Assembly (NCBI GenBank): GCA_029532415.1 | Contig: JAQOTA010000029.1 | Location: 165,774 to 229,773 of the forward strand | From: Marasmius tenuissimus | Lineage: Eukaryota > Basidiomycota > Agaricomycetes > Agaricales > Marasmiaceae | Length of the DNA: 64,000 bases | Direction of reading: 5' to 3' | Part shown: in pieces, positions 1-10,949 of the stretch | Layout: each line of letters begins with the position of its first letter | Numbering within the stretch: position 1 is the first letter of the stretch | The notes under the pieces: generated by a model | Database searches by the model: none | What the model was told of the DNA's origin: nothing | The model's input: the letters and a program-made list of their open reading frames with translations, nothing else | Program-made: the position numbers and the translations under genes

Positions 1-680
1 GGTGCAGAGGTGGTGGTGGTGGTGGTGGTATAGGTGAGAGAGACGATGTCACACAGTGTGACAGTTCACGTTTCGATATCACGCAGGGCCCAAGGGCCGG
101 CGATATTGGGCTCAAAATAAGCTAAGTCCAACCGATGCCGTGGGTGTCTGGTCGCGATATCTGGGCGATATCCCAGAGGCATGTCACGGATATGCCGCAA
201 TTCCTGGCGGCTAGCTATTGCATAGGATATCTGTCACACCTCGATTCAATTTCTCCTGAGGATCTCGCGCCGAGACCCGCCGCACAACGTCACGGTATCC
301 TCTCAATCCGTGATAGATCAATTCTTTTTGAGCGTGTACAATCAAGGTCCGACATGAACGGACACTTCCTCGTAGTATCTTTCTTCACAACCTTGGCCAC
401 GGCCCTCGCGGCACCGCTCGAAGAAAGAGAGATAGCTCCAGCTCCGGTGACTTAAAACATCAGTAGGGTAATATAAATGTCGTCCCCGAATCTGACCCGC
501 CGTTCGTCCTTAGATCCCAGCTGCATACCCGGTTAATTCATCTTGTCCTCCTGCTCGTATTGCTTCCGTAAGTGAATTTTAGCCGGTGGGTCTCGGAACT
601 TCGACTGACGGGATCGATCATTTCGGTATAGGCTGCTGAATAGCTAAACGCTGGTGGTAAGGGTCGCACTGAACTTCTAT
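1..680. other. Intergenic left edge with GGT repeat
   Basis: The window opens with a short (GGT)n run at about 11-30. Apart from a 33-codon signal-peptide-like ORF (listed separately) no splice-consistent coding sequence was found on either strand. The stretch leads into a receptor-gene relic that becomes recognisable from about 690. Confidence 0.5.
354..455 (+). CDS. Possible 33-aa secreted peptide
   Basis: A short ORF starts at 354 with MNGHFLVVSFF, has a hydrophobic core and an A-L-A-A|P end resembling a signal-peptidase site, then an acidic/basic PLEERE stretch and a stop at 453. It is either a tiny secreted peptide, the first exon of a gene whose other exons I cannot find, or the remnant of a secreted-protein gene. 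The in-frame ORF can be read upstream to 135, but that part looks non-coding. No convincing donor site follows. Function not recognised. Confidence 0.25.
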   Translation: MNGHFLVVSFFTTLATALAAPLEEREIAPAPVT

Positions 681-689
681 GAGATGAAA

Positions 690-1530
690 GGAAATTTAAA
701 TCGGGGAAACACTGCGTGATTGATATCAGAAGACGCGACAACTCAGTCATGGTTGCGGGCGTTTTGGATGGAGAGTATTTGGGAGGTATGTAGCGCAGGA
801 ACCAGTTAAATAATCCGACTCCATGAATGAGTCGGGGCGCGCGACATGGTAGAGAGCCCAGCTAGGTCCAACTCGCTGCTTGTGGCTATCAAATGTTTGG
901 ATTTTGCTCAAATATCATCACTTTTCACTCCTTCCAACGGGCCAGAAACATGACCCCGGGCTGCATCTTGGACCCATAAAATCTCCATGCCTCCGTGTTG
1001 TTAAATCCCTTAAAGCCCCAAGACACTCTGCTTGATGTACCCATATCAAGCGCCAGAACTGGATTTTATGTAAGTTATGTCGGGCCAACATCTCAAGAAC
1101 CTTTGTAATACCAATAAGATATTACCGACAGGCCGCGCATCCAAACTTCAAGGTTCTCAAAACGGAGAGATAGACACCACGGTCCCCGGGGCTAAAGGCG
1201 CCACGACCAGGTTGTGAAAATTGCAATTATGAGTGAGGGAGATGAATGAGGTCACTGCGATGAGAGGGATAGACAGTTGTGGTCATTGGTCGAAGAAGCA
1301 GTGCAGATCGAGGGCATGAACTGGCATCTCCAGAGCTGGAAAATGGGTCAACTGCGGGAAAGAGAGATTGCCCCCTCTCATGTAGCTAAATGTTCAAGCT
1401 GAGGAACTTATCACACAAAAGGCGACGCCACCCGCCCCCGGGGTTTGCCGACAGTACTTTAAAATTCCTGCCGCTGGCAGAAATTGTCGTCCTGTGAGGA
1501 AACACAGCTGGTTTGAACATTGTTCTACAC
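690..1530 (+). pseudogene. Relic of receptor-like gene 3' end plus spacer
   Basis: Bases about 707-800 match the last exon of the two intact receptor-like genes downstream (about 4000-4075 and 10785-10870): the stretch encoding the I-D-I-R-R region, then the G-V-x-D-x-E-x-L region. Homology continues into their 3' flank (about 890-960, 1250-1345 and 1440-1520, the last matching the CCGGCAAAATATGCC spacer motif near 4680 and 11412). No upstream exons survive and the frame is broken. It is best read as the degenerate 3' part of a third copy of the duplicated unit. Confidence 0.6.
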
Positions 1531-3480
1531 TGAATGTACTAGAGAAATATGATACCTAGCAGAAGTTGATGCATATTCAGGCTTGAAATAGCTGAAAGTT
1601 ACCAAATTGAATCCCGCATCTTTTGGGATCAAGATACTCATCAGAAAGTAAGCCACATCCACTCTCAAATAGAGATGGGACAGGCTAGCCAGTAGCCGCC
1701 AATCCCACCCGCAACTTCAGGCACCCCCCCTCTCTGGTCCCATCATGTCCTCCTTCTCCCGCAGGATCTGATGGTAATGTGCCAGATAGTTGTTTCCTCT
1801 ATGAGCATGTCATTGCTGGCTGGGTTGTCCCTCTAATATCTATTGCATGCAAGGATCACAGATGCTGTATAATCTGATGAGTACACCCTCACTTTCCAAT
1901 CTCAGCTCAAGGTTGAAGTGATTTGGAGATTTCAAAAATAGATACCCTCCTTTTGATCCTAAGGCTTTGTCAATCCAGTGGGACACCTCCCTAGTATACA
2001 CAGTGATGGGTCAGACTCAAAGGGCTCATGAATATAGTGGTTTCTAAGTATGGCACCTGGTGAACAAAATCCTGGTGGCTCAGCAACTCAACTACAAATA
2101 GCCATCAAAATCAACTCCTTGGGTGATGATTGGAGTATGCAGGCAGTCAAGACAGACTTGGAAGGGCAGTGTTGATCATGCAGCACGCCTTTCCTTCAAA
2201 TAGAGCTCTCCATCTTTGTGAAGCAAGGCACTCTTTGAAACTTCTGGCCTTGGCTGGTTGAAGTTCAACTACAGCTCCAGCATGTCATCCAACAAACCTC
2301 TTGTCCTTTCTAACAGTTGTCTTGATAACCCATATACATGCAACTCAGCTCTAGGTGTTGCAATGTCTCGATGCTGCGTCAGTAACCACTCTGATTGACT
2401 TGTCTCATGCACTGACAACCCAATGATACCTATAGTTTGTGTTTCTTGCTTATGGTATTTTCATCCTCTTTGACATTATTCTACAGCTCACCAGACCTTC
2501 TCCCCTTAGGAGTCCACATGGTTCTATTTGGTGTCTGTTTGACTGTGCTCATGAAGCACAGAACCAAGCAATTCTGCATCCACTGTCTTTTGGTCACCAG
2601 CCTATTTGTGGCAAGTACCATGAGTGTTGCACTCAACACATACTTCACTTTTCTCAATTTCCAAACACAATATGACCTTGGCTCACTGCCAAATGTCATC
2701 TCCGAGCCAGTGCATGCCTATGATCCTGGACAATATAGATTTGGTCCTGACAAACTTGATCCACGGGATCTCTTTGCAGTGATTGAACGGGTAAACCATA
2801 CTTCTTAGTAAGTTTTGATAACTCCCAGCCCTCACCAAAATTACTGCCTGCTCATTATAATTGCCATGAACAGCTATATTGGATATGTGGTGCAAGCTGT
2901 CACAATGGCCTCAAAGTGAGTTTGCATTGTGCACATAGCCAATCCCTCACTTGAGCTCCTCTTACTAAAGTCAATCTAATCTCCCAGTGTCCTCACTGAC
3001 ATTATCCTTGTAAGCTTGTGGATGTCTTGTTCAGCAGCTGTCGCCGAATTACTGATTGACATCTTTCAACTAGCTCTGGAGATGCTATTTGATTTGGGAA
3101 GCCCGAGTGCGAGTGATAGTATTTCCAGGACTTCTCTGCTTTTGCAATATGGGTTAATTCCTCATGCACCCTCAGAGTTACTGAAATCTGATCTCTACCA
3201 AAACCCCAGTTTTAGGTTGTCTTACAATGGTCCATTTTGGCGGGGGAATTGGCCCTCATGTCAATACCTTCCTCTCTCTTAGTTTTGTAGGATCAGACAA
3301 GAACTCTGTGAAGCTTTTGCCTGAGGCAGTTGCCCTGCTATGTTCCTACATTGGCAACATATGCAGTAGTCTTTTGTTGACCTCTATGATAGGTAATTTC
3401 TCTTTCTCCTCTCCCTTCCAAGTTGCTTCTGACAGATAGTTCCAAACATACAGTGGGGCGTGTGTTTTATATCAGCCATC
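1501..3480. other. CpG-depleted block
   Basis: By hand count this stretch of about 2 kb holds only some 15-20 CpG dinucleotides, with many 60-base lines holding none (for example 1801-2160 and 2401-2700). TpG and CpA are abundant. Flanking DNA before 1500 and after about 3480, and the paralogous segment at 8.85-10.4 kb, have ordinary CpG density. The block covers the upstream region and first seven exons of the receptor-like gene starting at 2282, yet those exons stay open. Deamination of methylated CpG in a formerly silenced repeat is the likeliest explanation. Confidence 0.7.
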
Positions 3481-4089
3481 AGGTGGCTAAGGTCCTCAGG
3501 CAACCTATTCGAAGGATGTATAAAACGGTCATCTACGCATCGTAGGTATAACCTCAATGTCTAGCTGTTCATTGCCGCTCACAAAAAGTCAAAAACTCCC
3601 CAACCCCAAGACTTGAATCAGGGCTACTGTACCCCCTAGCTCTCCTGGCTTTTACAGTCTTATTGATCATGGCTTATTACGACCAGTTATTGATCTTTGA
3701 GCCAGACGCAGGCATCAACTATTCGTCACTGAGTATAACCTCAGCACGAAGTGCACTATATGCCTCTTTTGTACCCATTATGGTGAGCAAGTCATTTGAG
3801 TTTTAGCTTATAATGTCCATCAATCGCTGGGCACTGACAGTACACCCAGGGGATTGCTTCTACCTTGATCATTGTACGCTCAGCACTGGGTATCACAATC
3901 AACGACGAGAACTCTTATAGAGCAACTGTTCTGGGGGAAGGCAATTGGAATACAGGAGCTCGTGGAATGATTGATAGCGTGATCGACATCAGGAGGCACG
4001 AAGAGTCGGTCGTGGCTACAGGCATCTCGGACGGAGAGCATCTTGCGTGTGTGGCGTGCAGGAACAAGTCGAAGAACTCGACTCAATGA
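2282..4089 (+). CDS. Seven-helix receptor-like membrane protein, copy 1
   Basis: Ten exons by hand splicing: 2282-2377, 2436-2454, 2510-2807, 2874-2915, 2988-3009, 3074-3152, 3216-3392, 3454-3541, 3611-3782, 3850-4089; 1233 nt, 410 aa. The protein is multipass, with an N-terminal helix after F-V-F-L-A-Y-G, a conserved L-W-R-C-Y-L-I-W motif in exon 6, an S-H-Q-V-x-K-V loop and a C-terminal L-I-I-V-R-S-A-L-G segment before a soluble tail. The R-C-Y-x-x-W motif and layout fit an expanded Agaricomycete family of orphan integral membrane proteins; receptor function is inference. It is paralogous exon for exon to the gene at 9126. The ancestral exon-4 acceptor is lost (AG to AT at about 2860); the next AG (2872-2873) keeps the frame. 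Donor 6 is a weak GTTAAT. The 5' half lies in the CpG-depleted block. Confidence 0.65.
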
Positions 4090-5048
4090 ACAGGTCATTG
4101 TATGTAAGATATGGTGGACAGCCGGGTTTGTCAGCTGGTTGTTAGCTATCGAACGTTTCTTTCTTGTTTAGGTTTCATTCATATTTATTCTGATTCCAAC
4201 GTGTCATAATCACGAGCCACGCCCGCAGACCGAGTCTATGCCTCGGTGGTCGAAAAGACCCAGGACCATCTGCTTTCCTGGAGTCACCCATCTATGATAG
4301 GTTAACACCGTACACGCCACTGGAACCGACTCACTTGTGTGTTGTGTCGGGCTAAATTCCCAAAAGCGTTCTCAATATTGGTCAAATATAGCTCGTACGA
4401 ATCATGACCACTGTTGAAGCAATTGAGCTAGATAACTGCGCGACGAGAGGGATGGATGGTCGTGGTCCGAGACGTGCAAGAGCTATGCAGGAACATGAAC
4501 TGCCCGGCCTGGCATTGCCAAAGTCGAAAGACGCTCCATTTGTAGGGTTTTTCTGACTATCGCTAAAAATATTGACCCTTGACTCACAGATAGGTATATA
4601 TCCAGGCTAAGATATGTATGGAGTTAGGAAACTCGTCGCCCAAAGGCAGAAGGTGGCGCTACCTACATGTTGTGGTGCTGCCGGCAAAATATGCCGTCAT
4701 ATGAAGAAAGGTCTCATTCAGGTTGCTTTGCGACGCCCGTGTTCTCGCAACGTTGCAATCCCCTCGCCGTCCAGTACCACTCAAACTCCTCACTATTGAT
4801 CTCACATCATTCTTCCAATCGCTACTGATACGCACACGTATCTCAAACCTTGCAAATTGCTCAGCAACCCCGAGGTTCTGTTCGTTCTCGTGTCCGAGTT
4901 TGGTTACAATAATCACGAGCAAGAGTAGACGTCAAAGGGAGACTCACGTTGGATGAATTTTTAACCTAACGAGGTTGGGTCGAAGCGAAGAGTCTGGGTG
5001 CTCTGGTTTGGTTGTTGTCGTAAAACGGCTCGCTCCATCCCAAACACC
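4090..5048. repeat. Duplicated spacer between receptor-like and DUF6593-like genes, copy 1
   Basis: About 960 bp homologous to 10950-11827. The best conserved part is around 4675-4760, containing CCGGCAAAATATGCCGTC, followed by the shared CGACGCCCxTGTTCTCGCAACGTTGC. Conservation suggests a promoter or 5' UTR of the following DUF6593-like gene, or simply recent duplication. No ORF here has codon or splice support. Confidence 0.6.
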
Positions 5049-6062
5049 ATGGAAGTTACCTTTGACAACAAAAGCGACGTTCTCTCCGCCAAACTCCACA
5101 CTACCCTTGACGCCGTCATATACACTCTCGAAACCACATACGTCTTCTGTTGTTGACCTATCACAATCCTCAAAGATTCTGATCCTGCTTTCACAGGCCC
5201 CAGCTCAGGAACGTCGACCATCGGGGCGATCAACCGGAGAGAGAAAACGATAGAGGTGAATGACGTGCGGAAGAAGGTTGGCGATTTGAAGAAACGGTAG
5301 GGGAGGGGAGGACTTTTTGGGAATGTAAGGTATTGGCAGTGGGGTGCCTGAGTCGAAGCGGAGCACGCGATCACGAAGACCTGGTGCTGACGACAATGAA
5401 TACGTAGACTCAGTGCTACTGCATGGCAAGATGGCGTTTTCTGTTTCTTCCTTCCCACCCATTACTACCATCACAGCCCTCGATGAGGTGTCGCTTTTTT
5501 CCTCTTTCCTTGTAACGCTCAAATGATACTTGCCACGCCGACTCAAGTACTCGAATGCCGATGGAGAAGATTTTTGGCAGGATGGCGAAGGGATATGACA
5601 TTGAGAGACGAGGAGATGAGTTTGAACTTGTCGGGCGAGGGCAAGGGGTCGTGGATGGTGGTAGCTCTGCCATTACCAGGTCAGCCTTACTTGAATCTGA
5701 AGTCTGGTCTTCTAGACTCAATCATTGTAGATCTCCGACACAAGAACAACAGATCACTACGATAATGAAGGCCGGGAAGAAGCACAAGCGCAAGGGAAAA
5801 GAGAAAAAGAGAAAAGAAAAACTCCATTCACGAAGCGTTAGAATTAACCGGTTCTCGTGGATGCTTTTATCAGCGATAACCACGATAGGGAGGAAGAGCC
5901 GGATCCTCTGAGTTCTCCATTTACGCTGGAGGATGCATTACCTCCGGCTCCGGCATATCTCAAACGAGAGCAACCAGTGCCGCAGAGAATACCGATGCCC
6001 TCATTTGCACTGCGAACACTAGCAAGCATCAATAAGCAATCAGTGTCGAATACTTCTGCCTG
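5049..6062 (+). pseudogene. Broken DUF6593-like gene, copy 1
   Basis: The start (MEVTFDN...) and first 30 or so codons match the intact paralogue at 11828, with one codon deleted. A TGA then falls at about codon 36 (near 5157), a TAG at about 5298 and another stop near 5349. Homology stops around 5345 at the point matching the first-exon end. A stretch without counterpart follows (about 5350-5755), then the lysine-rich coding block returns (about 5760-5830). The tail to about 6062 is only weakly similar. An ORF at 5857-6060 (proline-rich, about 68 codons) may derive from the C-terminal half. The copy has nonsense mutations plus an insertion or rearrangement, and cannot give a full protein. 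Confidence 0.6.
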
Positions 6063-7140
6063 AAGTCTACAGATGTCTCTCCAGAGTCATGTTCGTTCTC
6101 GCTACCCGAACCGAGTCATTCGAATTTGCATCTACGTCTGGGCGTTCACGGTCACCAACCCCTCGCCTTTGGCGATGAACCGGGAGTATGATCTCGCGTT
6201 CAACGGTGGTCTGGGTAGACAAATGTGTCTTCCCGTACCTCTTCTCCATTCTACGGATGGCATGGTATCGACGTGGAAGGTTACCTCGGACCCGCTGGCT
6301 GGTGGCAGCAGCGGCGGGATTGACCACTTGCTCCACCCACCCCCCCTCGACCACTTCCACCACCCCCTCACATCCACCACAAAATCTCTTACCTCCACCA
6401 CATTGTCCCTGGATCGTTCAAATCCACCACGCTTGGCGGATTTTCGGCAAAGGTGATGTGGTGCAAATGTAGCGCGGCTGGACGTTATGTGGTATAGATG
6501 TGGCATGACCGAACGTGATTTGGACAGTGGCGTCGGGGACGTGGTACTGCTCTTCGGGACTCCCCTCTCCCGAGAGATCACACTGAATTCTCTTCACGTG
6601 GCAGCTGGTTTGCTTGACGCGTACACTGCTGTGACTTGATAATCTTCAGTACTAAGATATTATGGCCGGGCAGTAGTTTCCCCATGATATCACTAAGTAT
6701 ACTGATTGCGACTCGATCGATGGTTTTCTCTATTGGCGTGCCGACTGGAAATGATTATGTAGTATCTAGAGTTTCTATTAAACATGTATTATACGTAGAG
6801 TTATAGATAGATAGCTTGTAATGTAGCGTACAAATCTAAAGCGTTGTGTTCAGCGCTAAGGACCATAACCCGAAAAGGGATTGAAGTCTAAGTACACCGC
6901 ATTACGTTCGTGCCGTCTTGCCAAGTGTGGGGGATATGGTCGATTCAGGGATATATTAGCACCATGTGGTGGATGTGGTGGATGTGGTTGAGGGGGGGTG
7001 GGCGGAGCACATTGTATATCCTCCAGCAGCGGTGTTGTTGCGTCGTTATCGGTGAGGAATATACATTCTTCGTTCCCCGTTGGCAGCATCGGTCAGGTGC
7101 GATGCGTCCCTCGTCTCCGTTTCTTATCCTATAATCTGAC
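6063..7140. other. Gene-free stretch with CCACC-rich inverted repeat and AT-rich patch
   Basis: Several overlapping ORFs exist on both strands but none has splice or domain support. There are two complementary CCACC/GGTGG-rich tracts (about 6325-6390 and 6958-7012) in inverted orientation, and an AT-rich segment (about 6640-6840) between them. Possibly a decayed non-autonomous mobile element. Confidence 0.4.
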
Positions 7141-7147
7141 AGGTTCG

Positions 7148-8051
7148 ATGGTAGTGCCAGCAAGGAATCGAGTCAACTTCGACCTCAAGCCAACCCCAGC
7201 GGAAGAAGAAAGCCCAGTCTGAGGGCAAATGAACATCTGCTGGTTCGAAGTCACCTCACGAAGACAACCACGAACAAGACCCGCGGTAATTGGTACTTGA
7301 TATTTTCACCATTTGCTTAGCTCGTTATATTTTGATCCAGTACTCTGCACGATAGAAGGATCAACTCCAGCCCAAGGCAAAGCGACAGAGGAAACGCAAG
7401 TTGCCCTTTGGCAAGAAACCTATCGAGTACGTTTCGCTCTCTCTGCTCTTCGTACTAGTTTTTCGCTGATATATTTGGTTAGAACCGATTCAGGAATACC
7501 TACCGCGTTGGTGTCTACCGAACGAGCTTGCTCACGGGCACAGACGCAGACCGAGTGAGTGATCCCTTCCATTTTCGCCCGGTAGTCAGGCTTTTTTGCT
7601 AACTCTCTCGTTTACCAGTCCGACAAGGACAATCAGTACCGCCCCCTCGGAATCAAAACTCAACTTTGTGGGTACCTCTACCGAGGATACACCTACGCTC
7701 CCTGTCCAGCCAGACCCGTAATCAGAACCGGAGATTGAGATCCATGAAGTGTTATCTGCGGAGCTTCAAGCTGTGAGTAGTCTCATTCTCTAGTTTGCTT
7801 TCGTGGACTAGGACCTCAATTTCCCATATCAGATATTCGCGATGATGCATGCGCGGGCAAAGTTGGAGGTTACTTATGAGTTTGGTGACAGTGCAGGTGT
7901 CGCCGCTGCTGCTATGGCTACGGGTGCCGGTGTTGGTGCTGTTGATGCGGATGCGAGCGTGGGTGTGGGTGTCATGAATGTTCCTACGTGTACGGGTGTG
8001 GACGGTGTAGGCGTTGGGGTCGCTATTTCTCCCGGTGTTCAAACTGTGTAA
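7148..8051 (+). pseudogene. Probable decayed intron-containing gene, function unknown
   Basis: Several intron-like segments occur in a row: about 7286-7320 (acceptor TTTGCTTAG), 7428-7483 (GTACGT...GCTGAT...GGTTAG), 7555-7618 (GTGAGT...GCTAAC...TTACCAG) and 7771-7810 (GTGAGT...GACTAG). The segments between them encode a basic tract (KRQRKRK), a Ser/Thr/Pro-rich tract and a final exon ending in a Gly/Val/Ala-rich tail (stop at 8049). Joining them gives at least one in-frame stop (near 7719), so I treat it as decayed or mis-modelled. No family recognised. Confidence 0.3.
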
Positions 8052-9125
8052 AAGTAGCAAGTTATGCTTCTGATGTCGTAATTTCTGTGTCGTAGAGTGG
8101 TACACTACGATATGGACACTATAGTCGTTCGACGTTTGCATTTTATGTTCTGTTTTCCCCCGATGATCTGGAGCGGAGTGCCCGCTCGGCAATTGCTGTG
8201 ACGTGATCCTTTGCAGTCTACTGTGCCACCACAGCAATCTCAGGCTTGCTTTACGACGTTCATGTTGTCGTGATATGATGGTTTGTGGGAAACCACTAAT
8301 GTCCACGTCCGGTATGTGAATTCCCAAGTCACTCCACTACCTAAACATTGGCTTTGTGTCGTATATATTATCCATTCACCCGGTCGTGGGTTTACAAATA
8401 GCGCGGCCAAACTACATATCTGATGCTCCGATACCCTGTGAACGGATGCTTATACCCGTCGATTGCTCTTGGAGCATGTCGATGTAGGAGGCCAGGCTGT
8501 CCTGTTCTATTTCATGTGCGCGAGGAGCAGGAAAGCTGCGTACTTCGACAAGGTTGTTTTTTCTTTCCAACGCCGATCCTAGGGATATGTGTTCGATGGA
8601 AGCCGGGGTTGAGCGGGTACGGTGCGGTGCTGATACCCCACAAGCCCCAGCAGCACTCTGACCTCGAATATACAATGGATCGTTTCAGACTCATATATAG
8701 CCACACAGACTCCAAACACGAGATGGTAACTGGTACTTTATCCAATTTCCACATGTGATGCTGACACAGCCTGGACAGTGGAAAATGACTCGTTCCTATC
8801 TGAGTTTCCTCCTATTCCTTCTGATGATTAGTCAGTCGCACTGCAGTGTCACTGTCGAGCTCCGGGGTATCATAAACGTGTTTATATCCATAATATGGCA
8901 CCTGGCGAGTGAATTCCTTGTGGCCCATCAACTTATATATATATCGAAAATCAGCCTCTCGGAAGATGATCAGAAGATGTGGGCGGTAAATATAAACCGT
9001 GGAAACCAGGTTAAATCATGGATCTCATTCAAATAGAGCTCTCTGAGTTTGGGAAGCAAGTCAATCTTTATCTTCCCAGCCTTTACTGGTGCAACTACAT
9101 CTCCAGAGCTCAGCACTCGGCTGCC
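8052..9125. other. Intergenic; 5' part of duplicated unit 2
   Basis: No coding sequence recognised to about 8830. From about 8840 the DNA is similar to 1985-2281 upstream of the first receptor-like gene (shared TATGGCACCTGG and TCAAATAGAGCTCTC motifs). This marks the left boundary of the duplicated unit and probably the receptor promoter. A TATATATATA run lies at about 8933-8944. Confidence 0.5.
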
Positions 9126-10949
9126 ATGGATTCCGGAGGAAATCTCGTCATTTCTAATGTCTGTCTCGATGCCCCATACCACTGTGACTTAACTTTGGGC
9201 ATCACAATGGCTCAATGCTGCGTCAGTAAATACTCCAATCGACTTGCCCAACCGCGCTGACAATCCGACGATACTTACAGTTGGTGTTTCTGGCTTACGG
9301 TATTTTTCGTCCTTTCCAACTTCATTCCACGGCTCACTAGACCTTCACTTAGGAATCCACCTGGTTCTATCTATTGTCTGTATCACAATACTTGTGAAGC
9401 GCAGAGCGGGAAGGTATCACATTCACTGCCTATTTGTCACCAGCCTCTTTGTGGCAAGTACCGTGAGTGTCGTACTCACCACATACTATGCTTCTCTTCT
9501 TTTCCGGGACTCGTATGGCTCCTACTCCTTACCTATTATATCTAAGCCAGCAAACGCCTTTGGTCATGGAAAAGTAAGGATTGGTCCTGAGGAGCTCGTT
9601 CCAGGGGATTTAGATGTCCAAAAACGCTTGTGGCGTCCCATGGAGTGAGTTTCAATCATTGCTGACCCTCTCCAATACCGCTTCCTGCTCACGAGAGTTG
9701 CCATCAACAACCCTAGTGGATATGTAGTGCAAGCCATCACAATATTCTCGAAGTAGGTTTGGATGCGGCCAATACCTCGCTCGGGCTTCTCTCACTAAAT
9801 TGATGCTTATCCCCCAGTGTTCTTACCGATGTTATCCTTGTAAGCTCGCATTTGTCCGTTGCTCCTATTTCATCCTGCGACGTTCATCAAGCTCTGGAGG
9901 TGTTATTTGATTTGGGGAAGCCGAGTACGAGTCATAGTCTTTCCAGGTCTTCTTTGCCTCTGCAATACCAGTAAGTTCCTCGATCCAGCCTACATTCTCG
10001 CTCAGATCTGACCTCTCTTGAAACGCCCGGAGTTTTAGGTTGCCTAACAATGGTACATTTAGGGGTGGAGATCACTGAGCACTACAATACCTTTGCCACT
10101 ATTATCTCAACGGACATTGATAACAAGACGCTCGTGCCTGATTCGATTGTACTGCTATGTTTCTCCGTTGGGAACATGTGCGGTAATCTTTTCTTGACCT
10201 CAATGATTGGTGATTTCTTATTTCTTCCCTCCCCCCTGGAGGCCCATCCTGACGAGCTTTGCAAAACTTGATTCTTATAGCTGGGCGAGTGTTTTATATC
10301 AGCCATCAAGTGACCAAGGTCCTGAAGCAGCCCATGCAAAGGATGTACAGGACAGTTATCTACGCATCGTAGGTGTAAGCTCAACATCTGGTCGTTAATT
10401 GCCGCTCACAGAAAAACCTCCACCAAGACTCGAGTCGGGGGTACTGTACCCCCTGGCTCTATGTACTTATACGGTCTTGCTGATTGTGGCGCCAGGATTC
10501 CACGACATCAGCGACACTAAGAAGGATAAGCTTGGTGAAGGTATATCCTTGTCGTGTAGGGCTGTGTACTCCCTATTTGTACCCATCATGGTGAGCAAAC
10601 CCTTTACAGGCGTTGATTTACATTGACCAGAGTGGGTCGCTGATGGTAAATCCAGGGAGTCGCTTCGACCTTGATCATTGTACGCTCAGCACTGGGAATC
10701 GCAATTAACGACGAAAAATCCTACAGAGCGACTGTTCTAGGGGAGGGCGATTGGAACGGAGGGGCTCGTGGAATGATTGATAGCGTTATTGACATCAGGA
10801 GACGCGACGAGTCGATCATGGTCACGGGCGTTTCGGATGAAGAGCACCTTGTGCATGGCGTGCAGGAACAAGTCAAAGGACCTGACTTAATGAATGGGCG
10901 TCGGGTCGATGCGTACGAGATGCGGCGGACAGCCAGGTTCGCAAACTAA
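9126..10949 (+). CDS. Seven-helix receptor-like membrane protein, copy 2
   Basis: Ten exons: 9126-9221, 9281-9299, 9353-9644, 9696-9752, 9818-9839, 9892-9970, 10039-10209, 10281-10368, 10428-10590, 10656-10949; 1281 nt, 426 aa, phases consistent. It encodes a multipass protein: a polar N-terminus of about 32 residues with paired cysteines, helix 1 after L-V-F-L-A-Y-G-I-H-L, a K-R-R loop, the L-W-R-C-Y-L-I-W-G motif, an A-G-R-V-F-Y-I-S-H-Q loop, a helix at L-Y-P-L-A-L-C-T-Y-T-V-L-L, and a cytosolic tail with L-G-E-G-D-W-N. The family is unnamed to me but typical of Agaricomycetes; a sensing role is inferred from topology only. Start chosen as the ATG aligned with copy 1. Next gene downstream on the same strand: the intact DUF6593-like gene. 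Confidence 0.7.

Noticed and set aside
6132..6581. Overlapping ORFs on both strands
   Set aside because: Low-complexity CCACC tracts keep all frames open; nothing supports coding.
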